Origin: Baekduia alba
GTDB lineage: Bacteria; Actinomycetota; Thermoleophilia; Solirubrobacterales; Solirubrobacteraceae
DNA: 64,000 nt
Direction of reading: 5' to 3'
Assembly (NCBI RefSeq): GCF_028416635.1
Contig: NZ_CP114013.1
Coordinates: 2,232,001-2,296,000, forward strand
Both the position numbers and the translations under genes were made by a program. Shown here one piece after another: positions 48,856 through 56,298 of the stretch (positions within the stretch are counted from its first letter, which is position 1; each line of letters begins with the position of its first letter). The notes beneath the pieces are model-generated. The model saw only the letters and a program-made list of their open reading frames with translations, had not been told where the DNA came from and did no database searches.

Positions 48856-49557
48856 ATGGCGACCCTCGGCATCACCCTGTTGGGTCTCGGAGGACCGATG
48901 GTGCTCACCGGCGTCATCCGGGAGTCGTCGTCGCCGACGGCCGTCGCGGTCATCGTGCTGGGGTCGCTGATGCTCGTGCTCGGCGCCAGCGCGCGCACCG
49001 TCCCGATGACCTTCACCGAGATCAAGTTCGGCTGGGCCACCGCGAAGATCGACACGCGCGACGCCGACTTCACGCACTTCTACCGCGAGCACCGCTCCGC
49101 GCTGCTGCACTTCGCCGTGCTGATCTCCGGTGGTGCCCAGGAGGGCCAGGCGCTCCTGCGCGAGGCCGCGGCCCGCACGCGGCTGAACTGGAGCCATGGC
49201 GCGTCGGAGGAGCCCGTCGTCGCCACCGCGCGCACGATCCTGCACTGGGTCGAGAGCCCGGGCGTCTGGTCGCTGCTCGTCGTGCCCGAGCAGCGCCGGC
49301 GACGCTGGGAGCGCGGCCCGGCCGAGGAGCCGCTGCCCAGCGCGTTCGAGCGGCCCGGCGCGGTCGCGGCGTTCGCCCGCCTGCCGTTCCCGTGCCGTGC
49401 CGCGTTCCTGCTCGACGGCATGCTCGGGCTCGGCGATCACGACGTCGCCACGCTGCTCGGCCTCGCCGACGACGCCGAGGCGCACCGGCTGATGGCCGCC
49501 TCGGGGCAGGAGGTGCGCGCGGCGCTCGCCGGGCCGTCCGAGGCGCCGGCGTGCTGA
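48856..49557 (+). CDS. Membrane-anchored sigma-factor-like protein
   Basis: A 233-residue protein starting ATG 48856. Residues ~1-47 form two membrane helices ('TLGITLLGLGGPMVLTGVI' and 'VAVIVLGSLMLVLGASA'). The rest resembles a degenerate ECF sigma factor: 'FTHFYREHRSALLHFAVLIS' matches region 2 (FYRxHR), and 'RLPFPCRAAFLLDGMLGLG' plus 'VATLLGLADDAEAHRLM' match region 4, but the basic recognition helix is eroded. The start of the next gene overlaps by 7 nt. It may sense envelope signals rather than initiate transcription. Family assignment moderate. Confidence 0.7.
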   Translation: MATLGITLLGLGGPMVLTGVIRESSSPTAVAVIVLGSLMLVLGASARTVPMTFTEIKFGWATAKIDTRDADFTHFYREHRSALLHFAVLISGGAQEGQALLREAAARTRLNWSHGASEEPVVATARTILHWVESPGVWSLLVVPEQRRRRWERGPAEEPLPSAFERPGAVAAFARLPFPCRAAFLLDGMLGLGDHDVATLLGLADDAEAHRLMAASGQEVRAALAGPSEAPAC

Positions 49558-50600
49558 GCGACGACGAGGTCCGCGAACGGCTGCGCGCCACCATCCCCGC
49601 GCCGAGCACCGCGGTCGTCATGGCGGCGAAGCAGCGGCGCTGGCGGTGGATGTTCGGCGTCGGCACCGTGGTCGGGCTGACGGCCACCGTCCTGCTGTCC
49701 TACCTGCTGTTCTTCACGCGCTCGGCGATCCGGCCGTTCGCGATCCCGGGCGTGCCGATCGGGACAACGATGCCGGCGGTGAGCGACCTCGAGCTCGACG
49801 CCGCCCGCAGCCGGCTCACCGACAGCAAGCTCTTCGCCTCGTTCGCGGGCCAGTGCGGTGAGCACGACCGGGGCTGCCACGTGCTCGCGCAGCCGATCGC
49901 GGTGGGCGAGCACCTCGACCGCGGGACGACGGTGGAGCTGCCGGTCGGCGGCGCGGTGCTGGACCACGACGGGGCCGCCAAGGGCGGCGGCAAGCCGGGC
50001 GGCGGGACGGGCGGCGGAACCTCGAGCACGGCCACGACGACGACCAGGGTCACGCCCACCGTCGCGGTGCCGGCGGTCGTGGACGCCTCGCTGACCGCCG
50101 CCACGAAGGCGCTGGCCGACGCGGGCCTGCAGGCCGACACCGATCGTCCGTGTCAGGCCTGGGAGACCTGCGTCGTGCAGGAGCAGGATCCGGTGCGCGG
50201 CGCCCGCGCCGCCCGCAGGTCGACCGTCCTCCTGGTGGTGAAGGTCACCAAGGTCGCGGTGCCGGGCGTCGAGGGGATGCCGGTCGATGACGCGAAGGCG
50301 GCGCTCAAGGCGCGGGGGCTGACTCCCGGCTTCGGGCCGGAGGGCGGGACGGTCGTCGAGCGGCAGGAGCCCGCGTCCGGCGCGCTCGTGGCGCCCGAGG
50401 CGACGGTCACCCTCACGCTGGGCGCCGACGACGCCACGACGGACACCGGCACGACGAACACCGGCGGCGGCACGACCGGCACCGGCACCGGCACCGGCAC
50501 CATCAGCAACCCCACGACGACGCCGACCGGGACGAACCGGCCGACGACCCAGCCGTCGTCGTCGAACCCGCCGAGCTCGACGACCCGAACCGCTCCCTGA
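49551..50600 (+). CDS. PASTA-domain membrane protein
   Basis: A 349-residue protein starting GTG 49551, overlapping the sigma-like gene. A ~32-residue cytosolic segment (DDEVRERLRATIPAPSTAVV) is followed by a membrane helix ('FGVGTVVGLTATVLLSYLLF'). Outside lie a divergent PASTA-like unit (~55-125), a Gly/Thr linker and two PASTA repeats (~'VAVPAVVDASLTAATKALAD' and 'VAVPGVEGMPVDDAKAALKA'), then a Thr/Gly/Ser tail. PASTA repeats bind peptidoglycan fragments in Ser/Thr kinases; here no kinase domain is present. With the sigma-like partner it resembles a signal-receptor pair. Confidence 0.8.
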   Translation: MLSDDEVRERLRATIPAPSTAVVMAAKQRRWRWMFGVGTVVGLTATVLLSYLLFFTRSAIRPFAIPGVPIGTTMPAVSDLELDAARSRLTDSKLFASFAGQCGEHDRGCHVLAQPIAVGEHLDRGTTVELPVGGAVLDHDGAAKGGGKPGGGTGGGTSSTATTTTRVTPTVAVPAVVDASLTAATKALADAGLQADTDRPCQAWETCVVQEQDPVRGARAARRSTVLLVVKVTKVAVPGVEGMPVDDAKAALKARGLTPGFGPEGGTVVERQEPASGALVAPEATVTLTLGADDATTDTGTTNTGGGTTGTGTGTGTISNPTTTPTGTNRPTTQPSSSNPPSSTTRTAP

Positions 50601-50612
50601 CCTCGACACGGG

Positions 50613-50630
50613 CGATACCGATCCGTATCG
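50613..50630. promoter_or_regulatory. Dyad CGATAC-N6-GTATCG, probable TetR operator
   Basis: A perfect 6-bp-arm dyad 9 bp before the alcohol dehydrogenase start, in an otherwise plain 39-bp gap. The operon encodes a TetR regulator as its second gene, so autorepression through this site is likely. Confidence 0.6.
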
Positions 50631-50639
50631 TCGCGCCCC

Positions 50640-51671
50640 ATGCGCGCGTTGACCTACGCAGGGCCCCGGCAGCTCGAGTGGCGGGACGCGGACGAGCCGC
50701 GGATCGCGGGCGACGGCGAGGCGATCGTCCGCCATCTCGCGGTCGCGACCTGCGACCTGGACGCGATGATCGTCGGCGGCGTCTCGCCGTTCCCGGCGCC
50801 GTTCACGATCGGGCACGAGGGCGTGGCCGAGGTGCTGGAGGTCGGCGACGGCGTCCGGACGGTCAAGCCCGGCGACCGCGTCCTGGTGCCGTTCCAGATC
50901 AGCTGCGGGACCTGCGGCGCGTGCCGGGCGGGGCGGACCGGCAACTGCGAGGACGTGCCGTTCGCGGCGACCTACGGCTTCGGCTTCGGCCCCGAGAACA
51001 CGACGTGGGGCGGCTTCCTCTCCGACGCGGTCCGGGTGCCGTTCGCCGACGCGATGCTCGTGCCGATCCCGGACGGGCTGGCGCCCGAGATCGCGGCGGG
51101 CGCGTCGGACAACATCACCGACGCCTACCGCACCGTCGGCCCGTACCTCGCCGCGCGGCCGGGCGCGCCGGTGCTCGTCTGCGGCGGCGCGTCGTCGGGG
51201 TCGATCGGGCTCTACGCGGTCGCGCACGCCGTCGCGCTCGGCGCCGACGACGTGCTGTACGTCGACCCGGACGCCGGCCGGCGCGCGATCGCCGAGGGCT
51301 ACGGCGCGCGCACGCTCGACCACGTTCCCGACCAGCTCGACCAGCGCTTCCCGATCACCGTCGACGCGGCCGCGACGACCGCGGGGCTGGCGCTCGCCGC
51401 CGGCAGCCTGGACCGCGACGGCGTGTGCACGAGCACCGCGATCTACTTCGACCCCGACACGATCCCGAAGCTGCCGCTGCTGCAGATGTACGTGTTGGCC
51501 TCGACGTTCGTCACCGGCCGCATCCACGCGCGCCGCGACGCGCCGGCCGTGCTCGACCTGCTCGCCGCCGGCACGCTCGACGTCGCGCCCGTCACGACCC
51601 GGACCGTCGCCTTCGAGGACGCCGCCGACGCGTTGTTGGAGGACTACACCAAGTTGGTGTTCACGCGGTGA
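50640..51671 (+). CDS. Zinc-dependent alcohol dehydrogenase family protein
   Basis: A 343-residue MDR-family enzyme starting ATG 50640. It has 'VATCDLDAMIVGGVSPFPA' (first Zn ligand Cys), 'TIGHEGVAEVLEVGDGVRTV', and four structural Zn Cys in 'CGTCGACRAGRTGNC'. The Rossmann part has 'VLVCGGASSGSIGLYAVAHA', where the usual GxGxxG is slightly altered. The group includes threonine/sorbitol-type dehydrogenases. The stop overlaps the TetR gene (GTGA), so they are co-expressed. Substrate unknown. Confidence 0.88.
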   Translation: MRALTYAGPRQLEWRDADEPRIAGDGEAIVRHLAVATCDLDAMIVGGVSPFPAPFTIGHEGVAEVLEVGDGVRTVKPGDRVLVPFQISCGTCGACRAGRTGNCEDVPFAATYGFGFGPENTTWGGFLSDAVRVPFADAMLVPIPDGLAPEIAAGASDNITDAYRTVGPYLAARPGAPVLVCGGASSGSIGLYAVAHAVALGADDVLYVDPDAGRRAIAEGYGARTLDHVPDQLDQRFPITVDAAATTAGLALAAGSLDRDGVCTSTAIYFDPDTIPKLPLLQMYVLASTFVTGRIHARRDAPAVLDLLAAGTLDVAPVTTRTVAFEDAADALLEDYTKLVFTR

Positions 51672-52282
51672 GCGTGGCGCGCGAGCGCCTCCTGGAGACG
51701 GCCGCGCGGCTCTTCGGCCGCGAGGGCCTGCGGGCCGTGGGCGTCGACCGGATCGCGGCCGAGGCCGGCGTCGGCAAGATGACGCTCTACCGCCACTTCG
51801 CGACCAAGGACGCGCTGATCGTCGCGACGCTGGAAGGCGCCGACGGCCCGGCGCGCGCCGCGCTGGCCGCCGCGCTGGAGCGCGCGGGGAAGGACCCGTG
51901 GGCGCGGCTGCTCGCGCCGTTCGCGATGCTCGAGCCGTGGTTCGAGAGCGCGCACTTCCACGGCTGCCCGTTCATGAACGCGAGCCTGGAGCTGCACGAC
52001 CGCGGCCATCCGGCGACCGCGGTCGCCGCCCGCCACAAGGCCGCGACGCGCGACGCCTTCGCCGCCGCGGCCGGCGCGGCGGGGCTGGGCGCAGCGCCGG
52101 CCCGTGCGCTCGCCGACCAGCTCGCCGTCCTCTTCGACGGCGCGATCGCCCAGGCCCAGATGCGCGACCCGCGCGCCGTCGCCCGCGCCGCGCTGGCCGC
52201 CGCGACGACGCTCGTCGCGGCTGAGCGCCCGCCTAGGACTCGCGCTCGGGCAGCCGCCAGCCGATCGGCTCGGCGAGCGTGA
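51668..52282 (+). CDS. TetR family transcriptional regulator
   Basis: A 204-residue regulator starting GTG 51668 inside the dehydrogenase stop. Residues ~3-50 are the TetR helix-turn-helix ('VGVDRIAAEAGVGKMTLYRH'); the ligand domain has 'ESAHFHGCPFMNASLELHDR', a block common in the TetR group linked to oxidoreductases. The Arg/Ala-rich C-terminus overlaps zwf by 50 bp. It probably acts on the dyad at 50613-50630. Confidence 0.9.
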   Translation: MSVARERLLETAARLFGREGLRAVGVDRIAAEAGVGKMTLYRHFATKDALIVATLEGADGPARAALAAALERAGKDPWARLLAPFAMLEPWFESAHFHGCPFMNASLELHDRGHPATAVAARHKAATRDAFAAAAGAAGLGAAPARALADQLAVLFDGAIAQAQMRDPRAVARAALAAATTLVAAERPPRTRARAAASRSARRA

Positions 52283-53588
52283 TCGCCGCGTCCGGACCCC
52301 ACGAGCCCTGGTCGTAGGCCAGCGGCTCGGGCGGATGCTCGAGCAGCTGCGCCGCGCACTCCCACAGCCGCTCGACCTCGTCGGCGCGCGTGAACAGCAG
52401 GTGGTCGCCGAGCAGGACGTCGTGCAGCAGCCGCTCGTAGGCCTCCAGCCCGTGCTCGTTGAGCGCCCGCTCGACGTCCAGCGTCAGCGCCGCCCGCCGC
52501 ACCGCCGACGTCGGGCCCGGCTCCTTGACGCGGACCTCGACCGCCAACTTGGGGTCCTCGGTCAGCTCGAAGACGATCTCGTTGGGCCGGTGCTCGCCGT
52601 CGAAGATGTCGGCCTCCGGCTCGCGGAAGGTCACCGTGACCACGCGGCGCCCCTCGGCCAGCGCCTTGCCGGTGCGCAGCAGGAACGGCACGTCGCGCCA
52701 GCGGTCGTTGTCGACGAACGCGCGCAGCGCCACGAACGTCTCGGTCGCCGACTCCGGGTCGACGCCCTCCTGGTCGCGGTAGCCGGCGAACTGGCCGTAG
52801 ACCGTGTCCTGGGGCGTGAGCGGGCGGAGGTCGGCGAACGCCGCGGCCTTCGCGTCGCGCAGGTGCTGCGCGTCCAGCGACGCCGGCGCCTCCATCGCCA
52901 CGAACCCCAGGATCTGGCTGAGGTGCGTGACCACCATGTCGCGGAACGCGCCCGTCTCCTCGTAGAACGACGCGCGCCCTTCGAGCCCGAGCGTCTCGGG
53001 GATGTCGATCTGCACGCCCGCGATGTGATGGCGATCCCAGACCGGCTCGAACAGCCCGTTGGCGAAGCGCAGCGCCAGGATGTCCTGCGCCGCCTCCTTG
53101 CCGAGGAAGTGGTCGATGCGGAAGACCTGGTCCTCGTCGAAGTGCTCGTGCAGCGTCGCGTTGAGCGCCTGCGCGGTCGCGAGGTCGCGGCCGAACGGCT
53201 TCTCCACCACGATCCGGACGCGGCCGTTGGCCAGGCCGGCGTCGCCGAGCATCTGCACCATCGGCTCCATCGCCGACGGCGGCACCGACATGTAGAACAA
53301 CGTGCGCGACGCGTCGCCGAGCGCCGAGCGCGCGGCCTGGACCGCGTCGGCCAGCGCGCTGCCGTCGTCGGCCGACGACACGACGAACGTGACGCGCTCG
53401 CGCAGCGCGTCGGGCCAGTCCTGCGCCAGCCCGCCCTCCGGCGCGTGCCGGCCCGAGCCGATGATCCGGAAGTCGTCGGGCAGCAGCCCGGCCTCGGCGA
53501 GGTGCAGGAGCCCCGGCCACAGCTTGCGCCGCGCCAGGTCGCCGGTCGCGCCGAACAGGACGATCACATGTGGGTCCACGTCGGGCAC
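52233..53588 (-). CDS. zwf: Glucose-6-phosphate dehydrogenase
   Basis: A 451-residue enzyme starting ATG 53586-53588. It has the cofactor motif 'VIVLFGATGDLARRKLWPGL', 'RIVVEKPFGRDLATAQALN' and the active site 'VFRIDHFLGKEAAQDILALR' (Lys and His), followed by 'MVVTHLSQILGFVAMEAP'. It oxidises glucose-6-phosphate to 6-phosphogluconolactone, making NADPH. It stands apart from other pentose-phosphate genes here, and at ~450 residues is slightly shorter than the usual ~490, as in single-gene actinobacterial paralogues. Confidence 0.93.
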   Translation of the reverse strand: MPDVDPHVIVLFGATGDLARRKLWPGLLHLAEAGLLPDDFRIIGSGRHAPEGGLAQDWPDALRERVTFVVSSADDGSALADAVQAARSALGDASRTLFYMSVPPSAMEPMVQMLGDAGLANGRVRIVVEKPFGRDLATAQALNATLHEHFDEDQVFRIDHFLGKEAAQDILALRFANGLFEPVWDRHHIAGVQIDIPETLGLEGRASFYEETGAFRDMVVTHLSQILGFVAMEAPASLDAQHLRDAKAAAFADLRPLTPQDTVYGQFAGYRDQEGVDPESATETFVALRAFVDNDRWRDVPFLLRTGKALAEGRRVVTVTFREPEADIFDGEHRPNEIVFELTEDPKLAVEVRVKEPGPTSAVRRAALTLDVERALNEHGLEAYERLLHDVLLGDHLLFTRADEVERLWECAAQLLEHPPEPLAYDQGSWGPDAAITLAEPIGWRLPERES

Positions 53589-53660
53589 CTACCCACACGG
53601 CGCGCACCACACGCCGCGGGTGAGGCGCGATCACCCCGACGGCGACGAGCGTGGCACGCC

Positions 53661-54551
53661 ATGGAGGCCTCCATCGACCTGCCGCCCTGGCGCGACGGGC
53701 TCGCGCGCGCGGCCGTCGACGCGTTCGTCGCCGCGACGACGACCGCCGGCGCGCCCGGCTACCTCGAGCCGCGCGAGCGCATCGCGGTCTTCGACAACGA
53801 CGGGACGCTGTGGACCGAGAAGCCGAAGCCGGTGCAGCTCGACTACGTCGTGCGCCAGCTCGCGGCGGCGGCGCGCGACGACCCGACGCTGCGCGCCCGC
53901 CAGCCCTACAAGGCCGCGGCGGACGGCGACGTGCGCTGGCTCGGCGCCGCGATGGTCAAGCACTACCAGGGCGACGACGCCGACCTGCGGCTCCTCGTCG
54001 CCGCCGTGTCGGAGACGTTCACCGACGTGACCGTCGACGAGTACGAGCGGCGCGTCGCCGCGTTCTTCGCCGAGGCCGAGCACCCGACGTTCAAACGGCC
54101 GTACACGGCCTGCACCTACGCGCCGATGGTCGAGCTGCTGCGTCATCTCGAGCACCACGGCGTCCTGACGTTCATCGTCTCCGGCGGCGACCGCGACTTC
54201 ATGCGCGTCGCCGCCGAGGAGCTCTACGGCATCCCGCGCGAGCGCGTGGTCGGCTCCAGCCTCGGCCTGGCGTACTGCGACGACGACGGCGCGGGCGACG
54301 CCATCGTCTACAAGGCGTCGCTGGACTTCTTCGACGACGGGCCGCAGAAGCCGCTGCACATCTGGTCGCGCGTTGGCCGCCGGCCGGCCGTCGCGGGCGG
54401 CAACTCCAACGGCGACGTCCCGATGCTGCGCTTCGCCGGCGGCCCGGATCGCCCGGCGCTGCGGCTGCTCGTCGTCCACGACGCGCCGAGCGCGAGGTCG
54501 ACGACCGCGGCGGTGCCGACCGGGCCCTGGCCGCGGGTTTCACGACCGTGA
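53661..54551 (+). CDS. HAD-family phosphatase, probable C-terminal frameshift
   Basis: Starting at ATG 53661, the protein has the HAD core: motif I 'RIAVFDNDGTLWTEKPKPVQ', motif II 'GVLTFIVSGGDRDFMRV', and 'KPLHIWSRVGRRPAVAGGNS' leading to 'NGDVPML' (motif III/IV). The written frame ends at 54551 with an odd Thr/Pro tail. A one-base shift near 54480 restores the expected end ('EREVDDRGGADRALAAG', 'TVSMKDDWTRVFA') and a stop at 54584-54586 that overlaps the SulP start (GTGA). So the true gene probably runs to 54586. It leads the operon with a sulfate-type transporter and a sulfatase. Confidence 0.82.
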   Translation: MEASIDLPPWRDGLARAAVDAFVAATTTAGAPGYLEPRERIAVFDNDGTLWTEKPKPVQLDYVVRQLAAAARDDPTLRARQPYKAAADGDVRWLGAAMVKHYQGDDADLRLLVAAVSETFTDVTVDEYERRVAAFFAEAEHPTFKRPYTACTYAPMVELLRHLEHHGVLTFIVSGGDRDFMRVAAEELYGIPRERVVGSSLGLAYCDDDGAGDAIVYKASLDFFDDGPQKPLHIWSRVGRRPAVAGGNSNGDVPMLRFAGGPDRPALRLLVVHDAPSARSTTAAVPTGPWPRVSRP

Positions 54552-54582
54552 GCATGAAGGACGATTGGACACGGGTGTTCGC

Positions 54583-56295
54583 GTGAGCGCGAGCCCGGCG
54601 GCGGTGCCGGCGCCGCCGCCGCGCCGCCTGGTCCCGCCGTGGATCGCCAACTACTCCCGCGGCTGGCTGAAGCCCGACGTCGTCGCGGGCCTCGTGATCT
54701 GGTCGGTCGTCACGCCGCAGGCGGTCGCCTACGCGCAGATCGCGGGGCTGCCGCCGCAGGCGGGGCTGATGGCGGCACCGGGCGCGATGGTCGCCTACGC
54801 GCTGCTCGGCACGTCGCGCCAGCTCGTCGTCTCCGCCACCACGGCGACCAGCGCGCTCAGCGCCGCCTCGGTCGGGCCGCTCGCCCACGGCGACGTCGGG
54901 GCGTTCGCGGCGCTCTCGGCGATGCTCGCGATCGTCGTCGGCGTCGTGCTGATCATCGGCGGCGCGTTGCGGCTCGGCGCGATCGCCGATCTCGTCTCGC
55001 GCCCCGTGATGACCGGCTTCCTGTTCGGCCTGGGCCTGACGATCACGGTCGGGCAGCTGACAAGCCTGATCGGCCTGCCGGCCGGCGACGGCGACTTCTT
55101 CCCGCGCCTGCGCGACATCGTCGGGCACCTCGACGACATCCACGGCACGACGCTCGCGGTCGGCGCGGGCTCGATCGCGGTGCTGGTCGTCGGCCGGCGC
55201 CTCGCCCCGAAGGTGCCGTCGACGTTGGTGGTCCTCGTCCTCTCGATCGTGGCGTCGGCGGCGCTGAACCTCGAACACCACGGCGTGGCCGTCGTCGGCG
55301 ACATCCCCAACGCGCTGCCGGATCCGGCGGTCCCGCACGTCGGCGCGCACGACATCGTCGCGCTGATCGCGCCCGCGCTGGGCGTCCTGGTCGTCAGCGC
55401 CGAGGCCGTCGGCGTCGCGCGCCAGCTCGCGGTCAAGCACCACTACCGCGTCGACGCCAACCGCGACCTGATGGCCATGGGCGCCGGCAACCTCGCGGCC
55501 GGCCTCATGTCCGGCTTCGTCCAGTCCGGCGGCGCGAGCCAGACCGCCGCGGCCGACGGCGCCGGCGGGCGCAGCCAGCTCGCGACGGTGATCTGCGCCG
55601 GCCTGCTGCTGCTCACCGGCGCGTTCCTCGCGCCGCTCTTCGAGGACCTGCCGCAGGCGGCGCTGGCCGCGATCGTGATCGTGGCCGTCAGCGGCTTCTT
55701 CGACGTCGCCGAGCTGAAGCGCATGGCGCACATCCGCCGCAGCGCCATCGTGTTCGCCGGCGTCGCGCTGGCGGGCGTGCTCGTGCTCGGCGTCCTCCAG
55801 GGCCTGGTGGTCGCCGCCGCCCTCTCGCTCGTCTTCGTCGTCCAGCGCATGAGCCGCCCGCCGGTGGTGGCGTTGGGGCGCGACGCGGTCAGCGGCGTGT
55901 GGGGCGCGATCGAGCGCCACGGCGACTGGTCGGCGCCCGCCGGCATGCTGGTCCTGCGCATCGAGGGCGGGTTCATCTACTCCAACGCGGACGCGGTCAA
56001 GCAGCGCCTGCTCGACGCGGCGGCCGCCGCGACGCCCTCGCCGAAGGTCGTCGTGCTCGACCTGTCGCAGTCGCCCGACCTCGACGTCCAGAGCGCCGAC
56101 ACCCTCCAGGAGCTCGCGGACCAGCTGCGCGACGAGCAGGGCGTCGAGCTGCGGTTGGCCACCGTGCACGCGCCGGTCGCCGAGATCCTCCGTCGTGCCG
56201 GGGTCACGGCGCACCTCACGATCAGCCCCACGCTCGACCAGGCCGTTCACCCGGCTTGGGTGGAGTCCGCTCACCCGGACGCTGGAAAGGGTTGA
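54583..56295 (+). CDS. SulP family anion transporter with STAS domain
   Basis: A 570-residue transporter starting GTG 54583. It has about 11-14 membrane helices with 'GLVIWSVVTPQAVAYAQIAG' and 'LPPQAGLMAAPGAMVAYALL' (SulP signature) and 'SGFVQSGGASQTAAADGAGG'. A cytosolic STAS domain (~440-560) shows 'GMLVLRIEGGFIYSNADAVK' and 'VVLDLSQSPDLDVQSADTL'. SulP proteins import sulfate, bicarbonate or other anions. Placement between a HAD phosphatase and a sulfatase points to sulfate handling. Confidence 0.9.
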   Translation: MSASPAAVPAPPPRRLVPPWIANYSRGWLKPDVVAGLVIWSVVTPQAVAYAQIAGLPPQAGLMAAPGAMVAYALLGTSRQLVVSATTATSALSAASVGPLAHGDVGAFAALSAMLAIVVGVVLIIGGALRLGAIADLVSRPVMTGFLFGLGLTITVGQLTSLIGLPAGDGDFFPRLRDIVGHLDDIHGTTLAVGAGSIAVLVVGRRLAPKVPSTLVVLVLSIVASAALNLEHHGVAVVGDIPNALPDPAVPHVGAHDIVALIAPALGVLVVSAEAVGVARQLAVKHHYRVDANRDLMAMGAGNLAAGLMSGFVQSGGASQTAAADGAGGRSQLATVICAGLLLLTGAFLAPLFEDLPQAALAAIVIVAVSGFFDVAELKRMAHIRRSAIVFAGVALAGVLVLGVLQGLVVAAALSLVFVVQRMSRPPVVALGRDAVSGVWGAIERHGDWSAPAGMLVLRIEGGFIYSNADAVKQRLLDAAAAATPSPKVVVLDLSQSPDLDVQSADTLQELADQLRDEQGVELRLATVHAPVAEILRRAGVTAHLTISPTLDQAVHPAWVESAHPDAGKG

Positions 56296-56298
56296 GCC

